From Variovorax sp. Root473 (lineage in GTDB: Bacteria > Pseudomonadota > Gammaproteobacteria > Burkholderiales > Burkholderiaceae_C), in assembly GCF_001426505.1 (NCBI RefSeq), contig NZ_LMEV01000019.1, positions 245,961-309,960 of the forward strand: a stretch of DNA of 64,000 nucleotides, given 5' to 3'. The notes beneath the pieces are model-generated. The model saw only the letters and a program-made list of their open reading frames with translations. It had not been told where the DNA came from and searched no databases. A program made the translations under genes and the position numbers. Shown piece by piece: positions 27,824 through 36,848 of the stretch. Position 1 is the stretch's first letter; every line of letters starts with the position of its first letter.

Positions 27824-30568
27824 TCAGGCGCCCACTGAGCGCAGCGATTCCGAGGTGAGCGTGAAGTAGCGCGTGCCGATGGCGTCCGACACGTGGTACG
27901 CCGCGGTCTCGCAGGTGGCGAGCAGCTGCACCAGCGCGGGGTAGTCGGCGCCGGGGCCGGCCGCGCACAGGTGTTCGAGCGTCCAGGTGGCCGGGTCGGG
28001 CAGCTCGTACGACAGGGCCGTGAGCTTGCCCGGCGCGCTGCCCGCGAGTCGCGCGATGCGCCCGCGCAGCGTCTGCGTGACCCAGGCCAGCGAGCGCGGG
28101 TTCTCGGCATCGAGCACCAGCAGGTCGACCATCGTGGCGACGTCGCGGCGCTGCTGGTAGCGCGCATGGAAGGTGATGGTGCTGTCGAACAGCGCCACCA
28201 TCGCCTCGAAGCCGCTCACCTCGTGCACGGCGCCATTGGCAAGACCGGCCTCGAGCGCGCTCGACAGGAAGCCCAGTCGCTCGATGTGGCGGCCGATCGA
28301 CAGCAGCCGCCAGGCGTCGTCGCGCGTCATGCGGTCGGTCTGCGCGCCAGTCATCGCGGCCAGCGCGGTGCTGGCGGATTCGAGCGCGCGCAAGGCGGCG
28401 CTGGCGGCAAAGCTGCCTTCACCGGCCTGCTCGGCCGCGCGCCGCAGGAAGTCGCTTTCGGCGCGCACGATCTGGTTCCAGTTGTCCTGAGACAGCCGTT
28501 CGCGCACGGCCGCCGCGGCCTGCCGGATGCTGCGCAGGCTGTAGCCGACGCTGCCACCGTGGTCGACGTCGCCCAGTTCGGCGATGAGCGCGCGTTCGAA
28601 CACGCGGCGCGACTGGGGTGCGCTCGGCGCCTCGGCCGGCACCAGCGCATTGCGCACCGCCATGCGGTGCAGCCATTCGAGCAGCGGGCGCGACGACTGG
28701 TCTTCGCTGCCCAGCAGGTTGAGCGTGAGGCGCGCCAGGCGCACCGCGTTCTCGGCGCGCTCGGTGTAGCGGCCGAGCCAGAACATGTTCTCGGCCGCGC
28801 GGCTGGTGACCGGCGCGCGGTGGCGCGCGAGCGAGGCCGGCGTGGCGTGCGGCTGCAGCAGCGTGGTGCGGTCGACCTCGCCATGCGTCTGCACCCACAC
28901 GTCGGCGCTGCTGCCGCCGCGCTGCATGGAAGCGATCTGCGCATCGGGCCCCGCGAGGCGCGCCAGCCCGCCGGGCAGCACACGCCACGACTGCGGGCCG
29001 TCGCTCACCGCGAACACGCGCAGCATCAGCGCGCGTGGCGCGATGTGGCCGGGGCCGAGGTCGCTGGTCCAGGTCGGCATCTGCGACAGCGGCAGGTAGC
29101 CCTGCACGGTGTGGGCGTCGCCTTCGCGCACGATGCGGCCGGCCCATTCGTCGATCTCGCGGCGATTGAGCTGGCTGCCGAACACGGCGCCGAAGCTGGA
29201 GCGGCCCTCGAAACCAGGGTAGGTCGGCTTGATCGTGCAATCGCCCAGCTGCGGCAGCACCGACTCGAGGGCAGCGCGCTCGCCGCACCACCAGGTCGGC
29301 AGGGCCGGCAGCTTGAGCTTTTCGCCGATGAGCCGCAGCGCCAGCCCCGGCAGGAAGCCCAGCAGCGCGGGCGATTCGAGGAACGCCGAGCCCGGCATGT
29401 TGGCCACCAGCAGGTTGCCCGCGCGGATCGCCTGCAGCAGGCCCGGCACGCCGAGCGTGGAGTCGGGGCGCAGCTCCAGCGGGTCGAGGAACTGGTCGTC
29501 GAGCCGCTTGATGAGGCCGTGCACCGGGCGCAGGCCCTGCAGCGTTTTCAGGTACAGGCGCTGGTCGCGCACCGTGAGGTCGCTGCCCTCGACCAGCGTC
29601 AGGCCGAGGTAGCGCGCCAGATAGGCGTGCTCGAAGTAGGTCTCGTTGTACGGGCCGGGCGTGAGCAGCGCGATGTGCGGCGGCGAGCCCGACGGGCACA
29701 TGCGCTGCAGGCCCTCCATCATGGCGCTGTAGGTGGCGGCCAGCCGCTGAACGTGCAGCGCCTCGAAGGCCTGCGGAAACTGCCGGGTGATCGCCAGGCG
29801 GTTCTCCAGCAGGTAGCCCAGGCCCGAAGGCGCCTGCGTGCGCTGCGACACCACCCACCAGTTGCCGTCGGGGCCGCGCGCGAGGTCGAAGGCGGCGATG
29901 TGCAGCCACGTGTCGCCCGCCGGCTTCACGCCGTGCAGCGCGCGCAGGTAGCCCGGGTGACCGCGCACCAGCGCTGGCGGCAGCAGGCCTTCGGCCAGCA
30001 GCTGCTGCGGGCCGTAGGCGTCGGCCATCACGCGGTCGAGCACGCGCACGCGCTGCTGCACGCCGGCCTCGATCTGGGCCCAGCTCTCGGGCGAGACGAT
30101 CAGCGGGAACAGGTCGAGCGACCACGGCCGCTGCGGGCCGTTGGCGTCGGCGTACACGTTGTAGGTGACGCCGTTGTCGCGGATCTGCCGCTCCAGGCTG
30201 ACCGCGCGCCGCGGCAGGTCGTTGATGCCGCCGGGTCCGAGCTGTTCGAAGAAGGCGTTCCAGGCGGGGGTGAGCGGGGGCGGGTCGCTGGTAGAGGACT
30301 GCTCCTGTTCCTGCCCCTGTGATGGGGAAGACGACTGGGATTGAGACTGTGACTGGGATTGCGTTTGCGACGGAGCCGGTCGCTCCCCGGCAGCGTCGTA
30401 CAGCAGCGGGGCCGCGGCCAACGTCGGCCGCGAGGGCGTCGCAGGCGTCGCCTGTCCGCGCAATTCGTCGAAATGCCCAGGCAGGGCCGCCGGCGCGAGC
30501 GAAGATGCCAGCGCCGCCGGATGCTCCGGGGCCTGGGCGTCGAACAGGGATTCGTTCAGGGGTTCCAC
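27824..30568 (-). CDS. Circularly permuted ATP-grasp / alpha-E fusion protein
   Basis: The 914-residue protein joins two families. Residues about 105-560 are a circularly permuted ATP-grasp (DUF404/DUF407) with VYADANGPQRPWSLDLFPLIV, RVLDRVMADAYGPQQLL, LLTPGPYNETYFEHAYLARYLGLTLVEG and DLTVRDQRLYLKTL (motifs given in part). Residues about 600-910 are the helical alpha-E domain (ENMFWLGRYTERAENAVRL). Such proteins are predicted amide/peptide-bond-forming ligases working with transglutaminases. An odd low-complexity Ser/Gln stretch fills residues 67-94. It resembles the separate pair at 36849 and 38357, so the window holds two paralogous systems. Confidence 0.9.
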   Translation of the reverse strand: MEPLNESLFDAQAPEHPAALASSLAPAALPGHFDELRGQATPATPSRPTLAAAPLLYDAAGERPAPSQTQSQSQSQSQSSSPSQGQEQEQSSTSDPPPLTPAWNAFFEQLGPGGINDLPRRAVSLERQIRDNGVTYNVYADANGPQRPWSLDLFPLIVSPESWAQIEAGVQQRVRVLDRVMADAYGPQQLLAEGLLPPALVRGHPGYLRALHGVKPAGDTWLHIAAFDLARGPDGNWWVVSQRTQAPSGLGYLLENRLAITRQFPQAFEALHVQRLAATYSAMMEGLQRMCPSGSPPHIALLTPGPYNETYFEHAYLARYLGLTLVEGSDLTVRDQRLYLKTLQGLRPVHGLIKRLDDQFLDPLELRPDSTLGVPGLLQAIRAGNLLVANMPGSAFLESPALLGFLPGLALRLIGEKLKLPALPTWWCGERAALESVLPQLGDCTIKPTYPGFEGRSSFGAVFGSQLNRREIDEWAGRIVREGDAHTVQGYLPLSQMPTWTSDLGPGHIAPRALMLRVFAVSDGPQSWRVLPGGLARLAGPDAQIASMQRGGSSADVWVQTHGEVDRTTLLQPHATPASLARHRAPVTSRAAENMFWLGRYTERAENAVRLARLTLNLLGSEDQSSRPLLEWLHRMAVRNALVPAEAPSAPQSRRVFERALIAELGDVDHGGSVGYSLRSIRQAAAAVRERLSQDNWNQIVRAESDFLRRAAEQAGEGSFAASAALRALESASTALAAMTGAQTDRMTRDDAWRLLSIGRHIERLGFLSSALEAGLANGAVHEVSGFEAMVALFDSTITFHARYQQRRDVATMVDLLVLDAENPRSLAWVTQTLRGRIARLAGSAPGKLTALSYELPDPATWTLEHLCAAGPGADYPALVQLLATCETAAYHVSDAIGTRYFTLTSESLRSVGA

Positions 30569-30626
30569 AGGGGAGGGATTGTCACACCACCGTCACCGGG
30601 GGCATTCCGGCGGTGCGACAGGGCCC

Positions 30627-33600
30627 TCAGCGCCGCAGGTCCAGCGTGAACGGAAACTCCCGGCTGCCCGGCAGCTCGATGGTGGCCGGCGGCGTGCGCA
30701 TCAGGCCCGGCGTGTGGCCGGTGCGCGTGAAGCGCGAGTGGCGACGGCTCTCGGCCTCGTAGGCGTTGACCGGGAAGGTGTCGTAGTTGCGTCCGCCCGG
30801 GTGGGCGACGAAGTACTGGCAGCCGCCCAGCGAGCGCTTCATCCAGGTGTCGACGAGGTCGAAGGTCAGCGGTGCGTGGGCCGGGATGCTCGGATGCAGC
30901 GCCGAGGGCGGGTTCCAGGCCTTGTAGCGTACGCCCGCAACGAATTCGCCGGTGATACCCGTGGGCTGCAGCGGCAGCACCTTGCCGTTGACGGTGACGA
31001 CGTGGCGGCTTTCGTTCAGGCCGGTCACGCGCACCTCGATGCGCTCCAGCGACGAATCGACATAGCGCACCGTACCGCCGGCCGAGCCTTCTTCGCCCAT
31101 GACGTGCCAGGGCTCGAGCGCGTTGCGCAGCGACAGCTCCACGCCCATCGATTGCATCTGCCCGACGAGCGGGAAACGGAACTCGAAGTGCGGCGCGAAC
31201 CAGTCGGCATCGAAGCCAAAGCCGGCCTGGCGCATCTCGCTGATGACGTCGTCGAAGTCCATCTTGACGAAGGTCGGCAGCAGGAAGCGGTCGTGCAGCT
31301 CGGTGCCCCAGCGGGTAACGGGCGCCTCGTAGGGCGCGTCCCAGAAGCGCGCCACGAGGGCGCGAATGAGCAGCTGCTGCGCGATGCTCATGCGCGCATG
31401 CGGTGGCATTTCGAAGGCGCGCAGTTCGAGCAGGCCGAGGCGACCGGTGCTGGAGTCGGGTGAGTAGAGCTTGTCGATGCAGAACTCGCTGCGGTGCGTG
31501 TTGCCCGACACGTCGATCAGGATGTTGCGCAGCGTGCGGTCGACCAGCCACGCGGGCATGTTCTGGCCGTAGATCTCGCGGTTTTTGGCGATTTCGTTCA
31601 GCGCGATTTCGAGTTCGTAGACCTGGTCGTTGCGCGCCTCGTCCACGCGCGGCGCCTGGCTCGTGGGGCCGATGAACATGCCCGAGAACAGGTAGCTCAG
31701 CGACGGATGGTTGTGCCAGTACAGCAGCAGGCTGGCCAGCAGCTCGGGCCGGCGCAGGAACGGGCTGTCGGCCGGCGTGGCGCCGCCCATCACGAAGTGG
31801 TTGCCGCCGCCGGTGCCGGTGTGGCGGCCGTCGGTCATGAACTTCTCGGCCGACAGGCGCGTCTCGAAGGCCGCGTTGTAGAGGAACTCGGTGTGGTCGA
31901 CCAGTTCCTTCCAGTTGTGGGCCGGATGGATGTTGACTTCGATCACGCCCGGGTCGGGCGTGACGGCCAGCATCTTCAGGCGCGGGTCGCGCGGCGGCGG
32001 ATAGCCTTCCATCACGATGCGCACGCCCAGCTGCTGCGCGGTGGCTTCGACGGCGGCGACGAGGTCGAGGTAGTCCTCCAGGCGCGCCAGCGGCGGCATG
32101 AAGACGTAGAGCACGCCCGAGGCGCTGCCTTTCTTCTCGGCCGCCGGGCCGTTGGCGCGGCGCGGGTCGCGCACCTCGACGCACAGCGCGGTGCGCGTGA
32201 CCCAGTGGGCCGATTCGCCGCGAAGCGGCTGGCGCGTGGCGGGTGTGGCGGAGGCACTCGCGGCATCGGCGGCTGTTGCTGCTGCTGCGGGTGCTGCTGC
32301 ATCGCCCGTCGCTGCATCGCCGGGGCTCTGCATGCGCAGCGACGCGGCCACCACGGGTGGCGCGCCGAAGGTGTAGGGCACGTCGCCCAGGTCGGCGCCG
32401 GCGACCGGGGTGGCGGTGGCATAGCGCGCGCGGTAGTCGGACGCGCTCGGCAACGCGGCGCGCGGCGCGGTCGGGTCGCGCTCGATGAGGTAGGGGTAGT
32501 CGCCCTTGCTGGCCCACGGTTGCGAGTCGAGCGGCAGGCGGTAGCCCATGGGCGAATCACCCGGGATCAGGAACAGGCGGTCGTCGCGCAGGAACCAGGG
32601 GCCGGTCTTCCAGCCGGGGCCGGCGAGCGCGGGGGCGTCGGCGTTGGCGTTGCCGGGCTCGATGGGCAGCATGTAGCCGATGACGGCATCGAGCTTCTGC
32701 GTGAAGACGCGGCGCAGGCGCACGCGTTCGAGTTCGTCGTCGAGCCTGGAGTCGAAGGGATCGACGTTCACCGGCAGGCGGCGTTCGCGCCAGAGGTAGT
32801 AGTAGGTGTCCTCGTAGCCGGGCTGGATGTAGCGCTCGGTGAGGCCCAGCTTGTGGGCCAGCACGGTGGTGAAGCGGCGCGCGTCTTCGCTCGTGTAGTG
32901 CGTGGGAAAGCGCTCGTCGGCGAACAGCTCGGGGTCGTGCCACAGCGTCTGGCCGTCGGCGCGCCAGAAGATCGACAGCGCCCAGCGCGGCAGCTGCTCG
33001 CCCGGGTACCACTTGCCCTGGCCGAAGTGCAGGAAGCCGCCCTGGCCGTATTCGACGCGCAGCTTGTGCACGAGTTCGGTGGCGTAGCCGCGCTTGGTGG
33101 GGCCGAGCGCGTCGGTGTTCCATTCGGGCGCGTCGCGGTCGCTGGTGGCCACGTAGGTCGGCTCGCCGCCCATCGTGAGGCGCACGTCGCCGGCCACGAG
33201 GCGCGCATCGACGGCGTCGCCGAGCGCGAGCACCTCGGCCCATTGTTCTTCGGTGTAGGGCTTGGTGACGCGCGGCGATTCGTAGATGCGCGTGACCTTC
33301 ATTTCGTGGCTGAACTCGACCTCGGACTCGTCGACGCCGCCTTCGATGGGCGCGGCGCTCGACGGCGTGGGCGTGCAGGCCAGGGGAATGTGGCCTTCGC
33401 CGGCCAGCAGGCCCGAGGTGGCATCGAGGCCGATCCAGCCGGCGCCCGGCAGGAACACCTCGCACCAGGCGTGCAGGTCGGTGAAGTCGACCGTGGTGCC
33501 GCTCGGACCGTCGAGCGCCTTCACGTCGGGCGTGAGCTGAATGAGGTAGCCCGACACGAAGCGTGCGGCCAGCCCGCAGTGGCGCAGCAGCTGCACCAGC

Positions 33601-34157
33601 AGCCAGCCCGAGTCGCGGCAGGAGCCGCTGCCGTTGCCGAGCGTTTCTTCCGGCGTCTGCACGCCGGGCTCCATGCGGATGAGGTAGCTGACGTCCTGCT
33701 GCACCTGCTGGTTGATCCCGACCAGGAAGTCGATGGTGCGCTGCTCCTTGCGCTCGATCTTGTCCAGGTAGGCCTGCAGCAGCGGCGTGGGCTTCTCGGT
33801 GACGAGGTAGGGCGCCAGTTCTTCGGCCTGCGAGGCCGTGTACTTGAACGGGAAGTTCTCGGCCTGCGGCTCGAGGAAGAAGTCGAAGGGGTTGTAGACC
33901 GCCATCTCGACCACGAGGTCGACCGTGACCTTGAACTCGCGCGTTTTTTCGGGGAACACGAGCCGCGCCTGGTAGTTGGCGAACGGGTCCTGCATCCAGT
34001 TGACGAAATGCTCGGCCGGTTCGACCCGCAGCGAGTACGAGATCACATGGCTGCGGCAATGGGGCGCAGGGCGCAGGCGCACGACTTGCGGGCCCAACTG
34101 CACCAGGCGGTCGTATGTGTAGTGGGTGACGTGGTGGAGTGCGGCGTGAATGGACAT
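30627..34157 (-). CDS. Transglutaminase / DUF2126 protein
   Basis: This 1176-residue cytoplasmic protein has an N-terminal transglutaminase domain with the triad Cys180 (GNGSGSCRDSGWLLVQLLRH), His229 (FTDLHAWCEVFLPG) and Asp245 (WIGLDATSG). A large DUF2126 region runs from about residue 300 to the end (WNTDALGPTKRGYATELVHK, HTGTGGGNHFVMGG, WLVDRTLRNILIDVSGNTHR). An Ala-rich low-complexity linker lies near residues 620-650. The family co-occurs with circularly permuted ATP-grasp and alpha-E genes and is thought to be part of peptide-tag or amide synthesis. It is the first gene of the minus-strand operon, 58 bases from the next gene. The length is typical. Confidence 0.92.
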   Translation of the reverse strand: MSIHAALHHVTHYTYDRLVQLGPQVVRLRPAPHCRSHVISYSLRVEPAEHFVNWMQDPFANYQARLVFPEKTREFKVTVDLVVEMAVYNPFDFFLEPQAENFPFKYTASQAEELAPYLVTEKPTPLLQAYLDKIERKEQRTIDFLVGINQQVQQDVSYLIRMEPGVQTPEETLGNGSGSCRDSGWLLVQLLRHCGLAARFVSGYLIQLTPDVKALDGPSGTTVDFTDLHAWCEVFLPGAGWIGLDATSGLLAGEGHIPLACTPTPSSAAPIEGGVDESEVEFSHEMKVTRIYESPRVTKPYTEEQWAEVLALGDAVDARLVAGDVRLTMGGEPTYVATSDRDAPEWNTDALGPTKRGYATELVHKLRVEYGQGGFLHFGQGKWYPGEQLPRWALSIFWRADGQTLWHDPELFADERFPTHYTSEDARRFTTVLAHKLGLTERYIQPGYEDTYYYLWRERRLPVNVDPFDSRLDDELERVRLRRVFTQKLDAVIGYMLPIEPGNANADAPALAGPGWKTGPWFLRDDRLFLIPGDSPMGYRLPLDSQPWASKGDYPYLIERDPTAPRAALPSASDYRARYATATPVAGADLGDVPYTFGAPPVVAASLRMQSPGDAATGDAAAPAAAATAADAASASATPATRQPLRGESAHWVTRTALCVEVRDPRRANGPAAEKKGSASGVLYVFMPPLARLEDYLDLVAAVEATAQQLGVRIVMEGYPPPRDPRLKMLAVTPDPGVIEVNIHPAHNWKELVDHTEFLYNAAFETRLSAEKFMTDGRHTGTGGGNHFVMGGATPADSPFLRRPELLASLLLYWHNHPSLSYLFSGMFIGPTSQAPRVDEARNDQVYELEIALNEIAKNREIYGQNMPAWLVDRTLRNILIDVSGNTHRSEFCIDKLYSPDSSTGRLGLLELRAFEMPPHARMSIAQQLLIRALVARFWDAPYEAPVTRWGTELHDRFLLPTFVKMDFDDVISEMRQAGFGFDADWFAPHFEFRFPLVGQMQSMGVELSLRNALEPWHVMGEEGSAGGTVRYVDSSLERIEVRVTGLNESRHVVTVNGKVLPLQPTGITGEFVAGVRYKAWNPPSALHPSIPAHAPLTFDLVDTWMKRSLGGCQYFVAHPGGRNYDTFPVNAYEAESRRHSRFTRTGHTPGLMRTPPATIELPGSREFPFTLDLRR

Positions 34158-34278
34158 GCGTAGAAGCCTGCAGTGCAGCGAGGTTGCATCGAGAAGATGT
34201 CTCTGGTGAGACGCATACTAGCCCAGTTGCCAAGCAATTAACGCGCCATCGAGCGCGAGTTGGGGGAGGGTTTGCATC

Positions 34279-36747
34279 ATGGTTTCAGAGGTGTCTGGAG
34301 GTCGGTCGCGGCGTGCGTCCGGCGTGGTGGCGGGTGGGTCGGGCGCCTTCGTTGCGCTCGGCGGCACGCTGCTCGGTGCGGCTTTGCAGCTGCGCCAGCC
34401 GCTGCTGTGGGAGGCCGGCGTCTACGCCGCGTTGCTGCTCGTGGGGCTCGGCGGTGGATGGCTGTCGTGGCGGTGGCGTGGAGGCCGGCTGATCGTGCTG
34501 ATGCTGTCGCTGGCCTGCGGCGCGATGGCCGGCGCGGGCCTGGCGGGATGGCGTGCCACGGTTTATGCAAACGGGGCATTGAGCCCGCAACTCGAAGGGC
34601 GCGACCTGCGGCTCACGGGCGTGGTGTCGCAGATGCCGCAGCACAGCGACATCGGAACACGCTTGCGTTTCGACGTGGAGACGGCGCAATGGGCCGAGGC
34701 CTTGCGCGACGCTGCGCCGCCGACGGTGCCATCGCGTATCGCGCTCTCCTGGTACGGCGAGCACAGCGGCCTGTGGGAGCAGCCCGCCGGTCGGCGCGCG
34801 TCCACCCCAGGCACCGTGGGCGAGGTGCACGCCGGGCAGCGCTGGCAACTGACCGTGCGCCTGCGCGCGCCGCACGGCAACCTCAACCCGCATGGTTTCG
34901 ACAGCGAGTTGTGGGCGTGGGAGCAGGGCGTGCATGCGCAGGGCCATGTGCGTGCCGGGCCACGCGACCTCGCGCCGCAATTGAGGGGCATCACCTGGCT
35001 GCATCCGATCGAACGGGCGCGTGAAGCCGTGCGCGATGACGTCTTCGCACGCGTGGACGATCGGCGCCAGGCCGGCGTGATCGCGGCGCTGGTCACGGGC
35101 GACCAGGGCGCCATCGACCGCGCCGACTGGGACGTGTTCCGTGCCACCGGCGTGGCGCACCTGATGTCGATCTCGGGCCTGCACATCACCTTGTTCGCAT
35201 GGTTCGCGGCGCATGTCGTGGGCGCGCTGTGGCGACGCAGCCGCCGCCTCATGCTGTGGCTGCCCGCGCAACAGGCCGCACTCGCATGCGGCGTGCTGCT
35301 GGCCGCGCTCTATGCGCTCTTCAGTGGCTGGGGCGTGCCTTCGCAGCGCACGGTCTGGATGCTCGCTGCCGTGGCGCTGCTGCGTCTCACCGGCAGGCGC
35401 TGGCCGTGGCCGCATGTCTGGCTGCTGACGGCCGCGGTCGTGGTGGCCGCCGATCCGTGGGCGTTGCTGCAGGCCGGCTTCTGGCTCAGTTTCGTGGCGG
35501 TGGCGGTGCTGTTCGCGTCCGCGGCGGCCGTGCCGGGCGAGGGCAGGGTGGGCGTGTTCACGCGCCTGCGCCGCTTTTTCCGCGAGCAATGGTCGATCAC
35601 GCTGGCGCTCGCGCCATTGAGCCTGTTGTTGTTCCAGCAGGTGTCGGCAGTCGGACTTGTCGCGAACGCGATCGCGATCCCGTGGGTCACACTGGTGATC
35701 ACGCCGCTCGCGATGCTCGGCGTGGCGGTGCCGCCACTGTGGGACGTGGCGGCCGGCGCTGTGAAGCTGTTCGCCCTGCTGCTGCAGGCGTTTGCCAGCC
35801 TGCCGTTCGCCACGCTGTCGATGGCTGCGCCGCCGCCGTGGCTGGCCGCAGGCGGCGTGGCAGGTGGCGTGCTGCTGGCGATGCGCCTGCCGTGGTCGAT
35901 GCGCGCCCTCGGCCTGCCGCTGCTGTTGCCGGTGCTGCTGTGGCAGCCGGTGCGGCCCGCCGTGGGCGAGTTCGACCTGCTCGCCGCCGACATCGGGCAG
36001 GGCAACGCGGTGCTCTTGCGCACCGCCACGCACAGCCTGCTGTACGACACCGGGCCGCGCTACGGCCTCGACAGCGATGCGGGCGATCGCGTGCTCGTGC
36101 CGCTGCTGCGCGCGCGGGGCGAGCGGCTCGACGTGCTCCTGCTGAGCCACCGCGACATCGACCACACGGGCGGCGCGCCCGCCGTGCTCGCCATGCAGCC
36201 CCACGCGGCGTTGCTGAGCTCCATCGAGGCCGGGCATCCATTGCAGACACTGCGTCCCGCGCGCCGCTGCGAGGCCGGCCAGCGCTGGAACTGGGATGGT
36301 GTCGATTTCGAGGTGCTGTTTCCCTACGACAGCGACTACCGCAGCTTCACGCGGCCCAATGCCGTGTCGTGCGTGCTGCGCATCGGCAATGGCCGCGCCA
36401 CGGTGCTGCTGGCCGGCGACATCGAGCGGCTGCAGGAGGCCGCGCTGGTGGCGCGCACGCCGCGGTTGCAGGCCGACGTGCTGCTCGTGCCCCACCACGG
36501 CAGCAAGACCTCGTCGAGCGAGGCCTTCCTCGACGCGGTCGGCCCGCGCATCGCGCTGGTCCAGGCCGGCTACCGCAGCCGCTTCGGCCACCCGGCGTCC
36601 GAGGTGGTGGCGCGCTACACCCGACGCGATGTGCAGGTGATCGACAGCCCACGCTGCGGCGCGGCTCACTGGGCAAGCCCGCGGCCTGCCGAGGTGAAGT
36701 GTGAACGCGCGCAAGATCTGCGCTACTGGCGCCACCGTCATCCCTGA
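34279..36747 (+). CDS. comEC: DNA internalisation competence protein ComEC/Rec2
   Basis: ComEC is the inner-membrane channel that imports single-stranded DNA during natural transformation. The 822-residue protein has two or three N-terminal transmembrane segments and an OB-like region (DLRLTGVVSQMPQ). The competence domain follows, with VTGDQGAIDRADWDVFRATGVAHLMSISGLHI (quoted in two pieces: VTGDQGAIDRADWDVF and GVAHLMSISGLHI) and multiple membrane helices. The C-terminal metallo-beta-lactamase domain has AADIGQGNAVLL, LLSHRDIDHTGG and VPHHGSKTS. The length matches the family. It sits between the two halves of the amidoligase-type region, divergent from the DUF2126 gene, and has a GGGGGAGGG-type ribosome binding site before ATG 34279. 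Confidence 0.93.
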   Translation: MVSEVSGGRSRRASGVVAGGSGAFVALGGTLLGAALQLRQPLLWEAGVYAALLLVGLGGGWLSWRWRGGRLIVLMLSLACGAMAGAGLAGWRATVYANGALSPQLEGRDLRLTGVVSQMPQHSDIGTRLRFDVETAQWAEALRDAAPPTVPSRIALSWYGEHSGLWEQPAGRRASTPGTVGEVHAGQRWQLTVRLRAPHGNLNPHGFDSELWAWEQGVHAQGHVRAGPRDLAPQLRGITWLHPIERAREAVRDDVFARVDDRRQAGVIAALVTGDQGAIDRADWDVFRATGVAHLMSISGLHITLFAWFAAHVVGALWRRSRRLMLWLPAQQAALACGVLLAALYALFSGWGVPSQRTVWMLAAVALLRLTGRRWPWPHVWLLTAAVVVAADPWALLQAGFWLSFVAVAVLFASAAAVPGEGRVGVFTRLRRFFREQWSITLALAPLSLLLFQQVSAVGLVANAIAIPWVTLVITPLAMLGVAVPPLWDVAAGAVKLFALLLQAFASLPFATLSMAAPPPWLAAGGVAGGVLLAMRLPWSMRALGLPLLLPVLLWQPVRPAVGEFDLLAADIGQGNAVLLRTATHSLLYDTGPRYGLDSDAGDRVLVPLLRARGERLDVLLLSHRDIDHTGGAPAVLAMQPHAALLSSIEAGHPLQTLRPARRCEAGQRWNWDGVDFEVLFPYDSDYRSFTRPNAVSCVLRIGNGRATVLLAGDIERLQEAALVARTPRLQADVLLVPHHGSKTSSSEAFLDAVGPRIALVQAGYRSRFGHPASEVVARYTRRDVQVIDSPRCGAAHWASPRPAEVKCERAQDLRYWRHRHP

Positions 36748-36753
36748 CTCGTT

Positions 36754-36784
36754 GCCCGAAACCTCAAAGGCCTTCGCTTCGGGC
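36754..36784 (+). terminator. Terminator-like hairpin after comEC
   Basis: GCCCGAA at 36754-36760 pairs with TTCGGGC at 36778-36784 (7-bp stem, 17-base loop) directly after the comEC stop. No T-tract follows, so it may be only a weak terminator or a processing hairpin before the next operon. Confidence 0.3.
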
Positions 36785-36848
36785 CTAACCTAGGGCTTCT
36801 ACTGGCCTTGAACTTGCTAAGCTATGGCTCAAGGAGATTGGTCGTTCC

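Noticed and set aside
31494..34163. 889-residue plus-strand open frame
   Set aside because: Antisense to the DUF2126 gene; low-complexity Val/Gly/Arg/His/Ala sequence with no motifs.
34158..34278. Divergent gap between DUF2126 and comEC
   Set aside because: Examined for operators and promoters; nothing beyond the comEC ribosome binding site could be supported.
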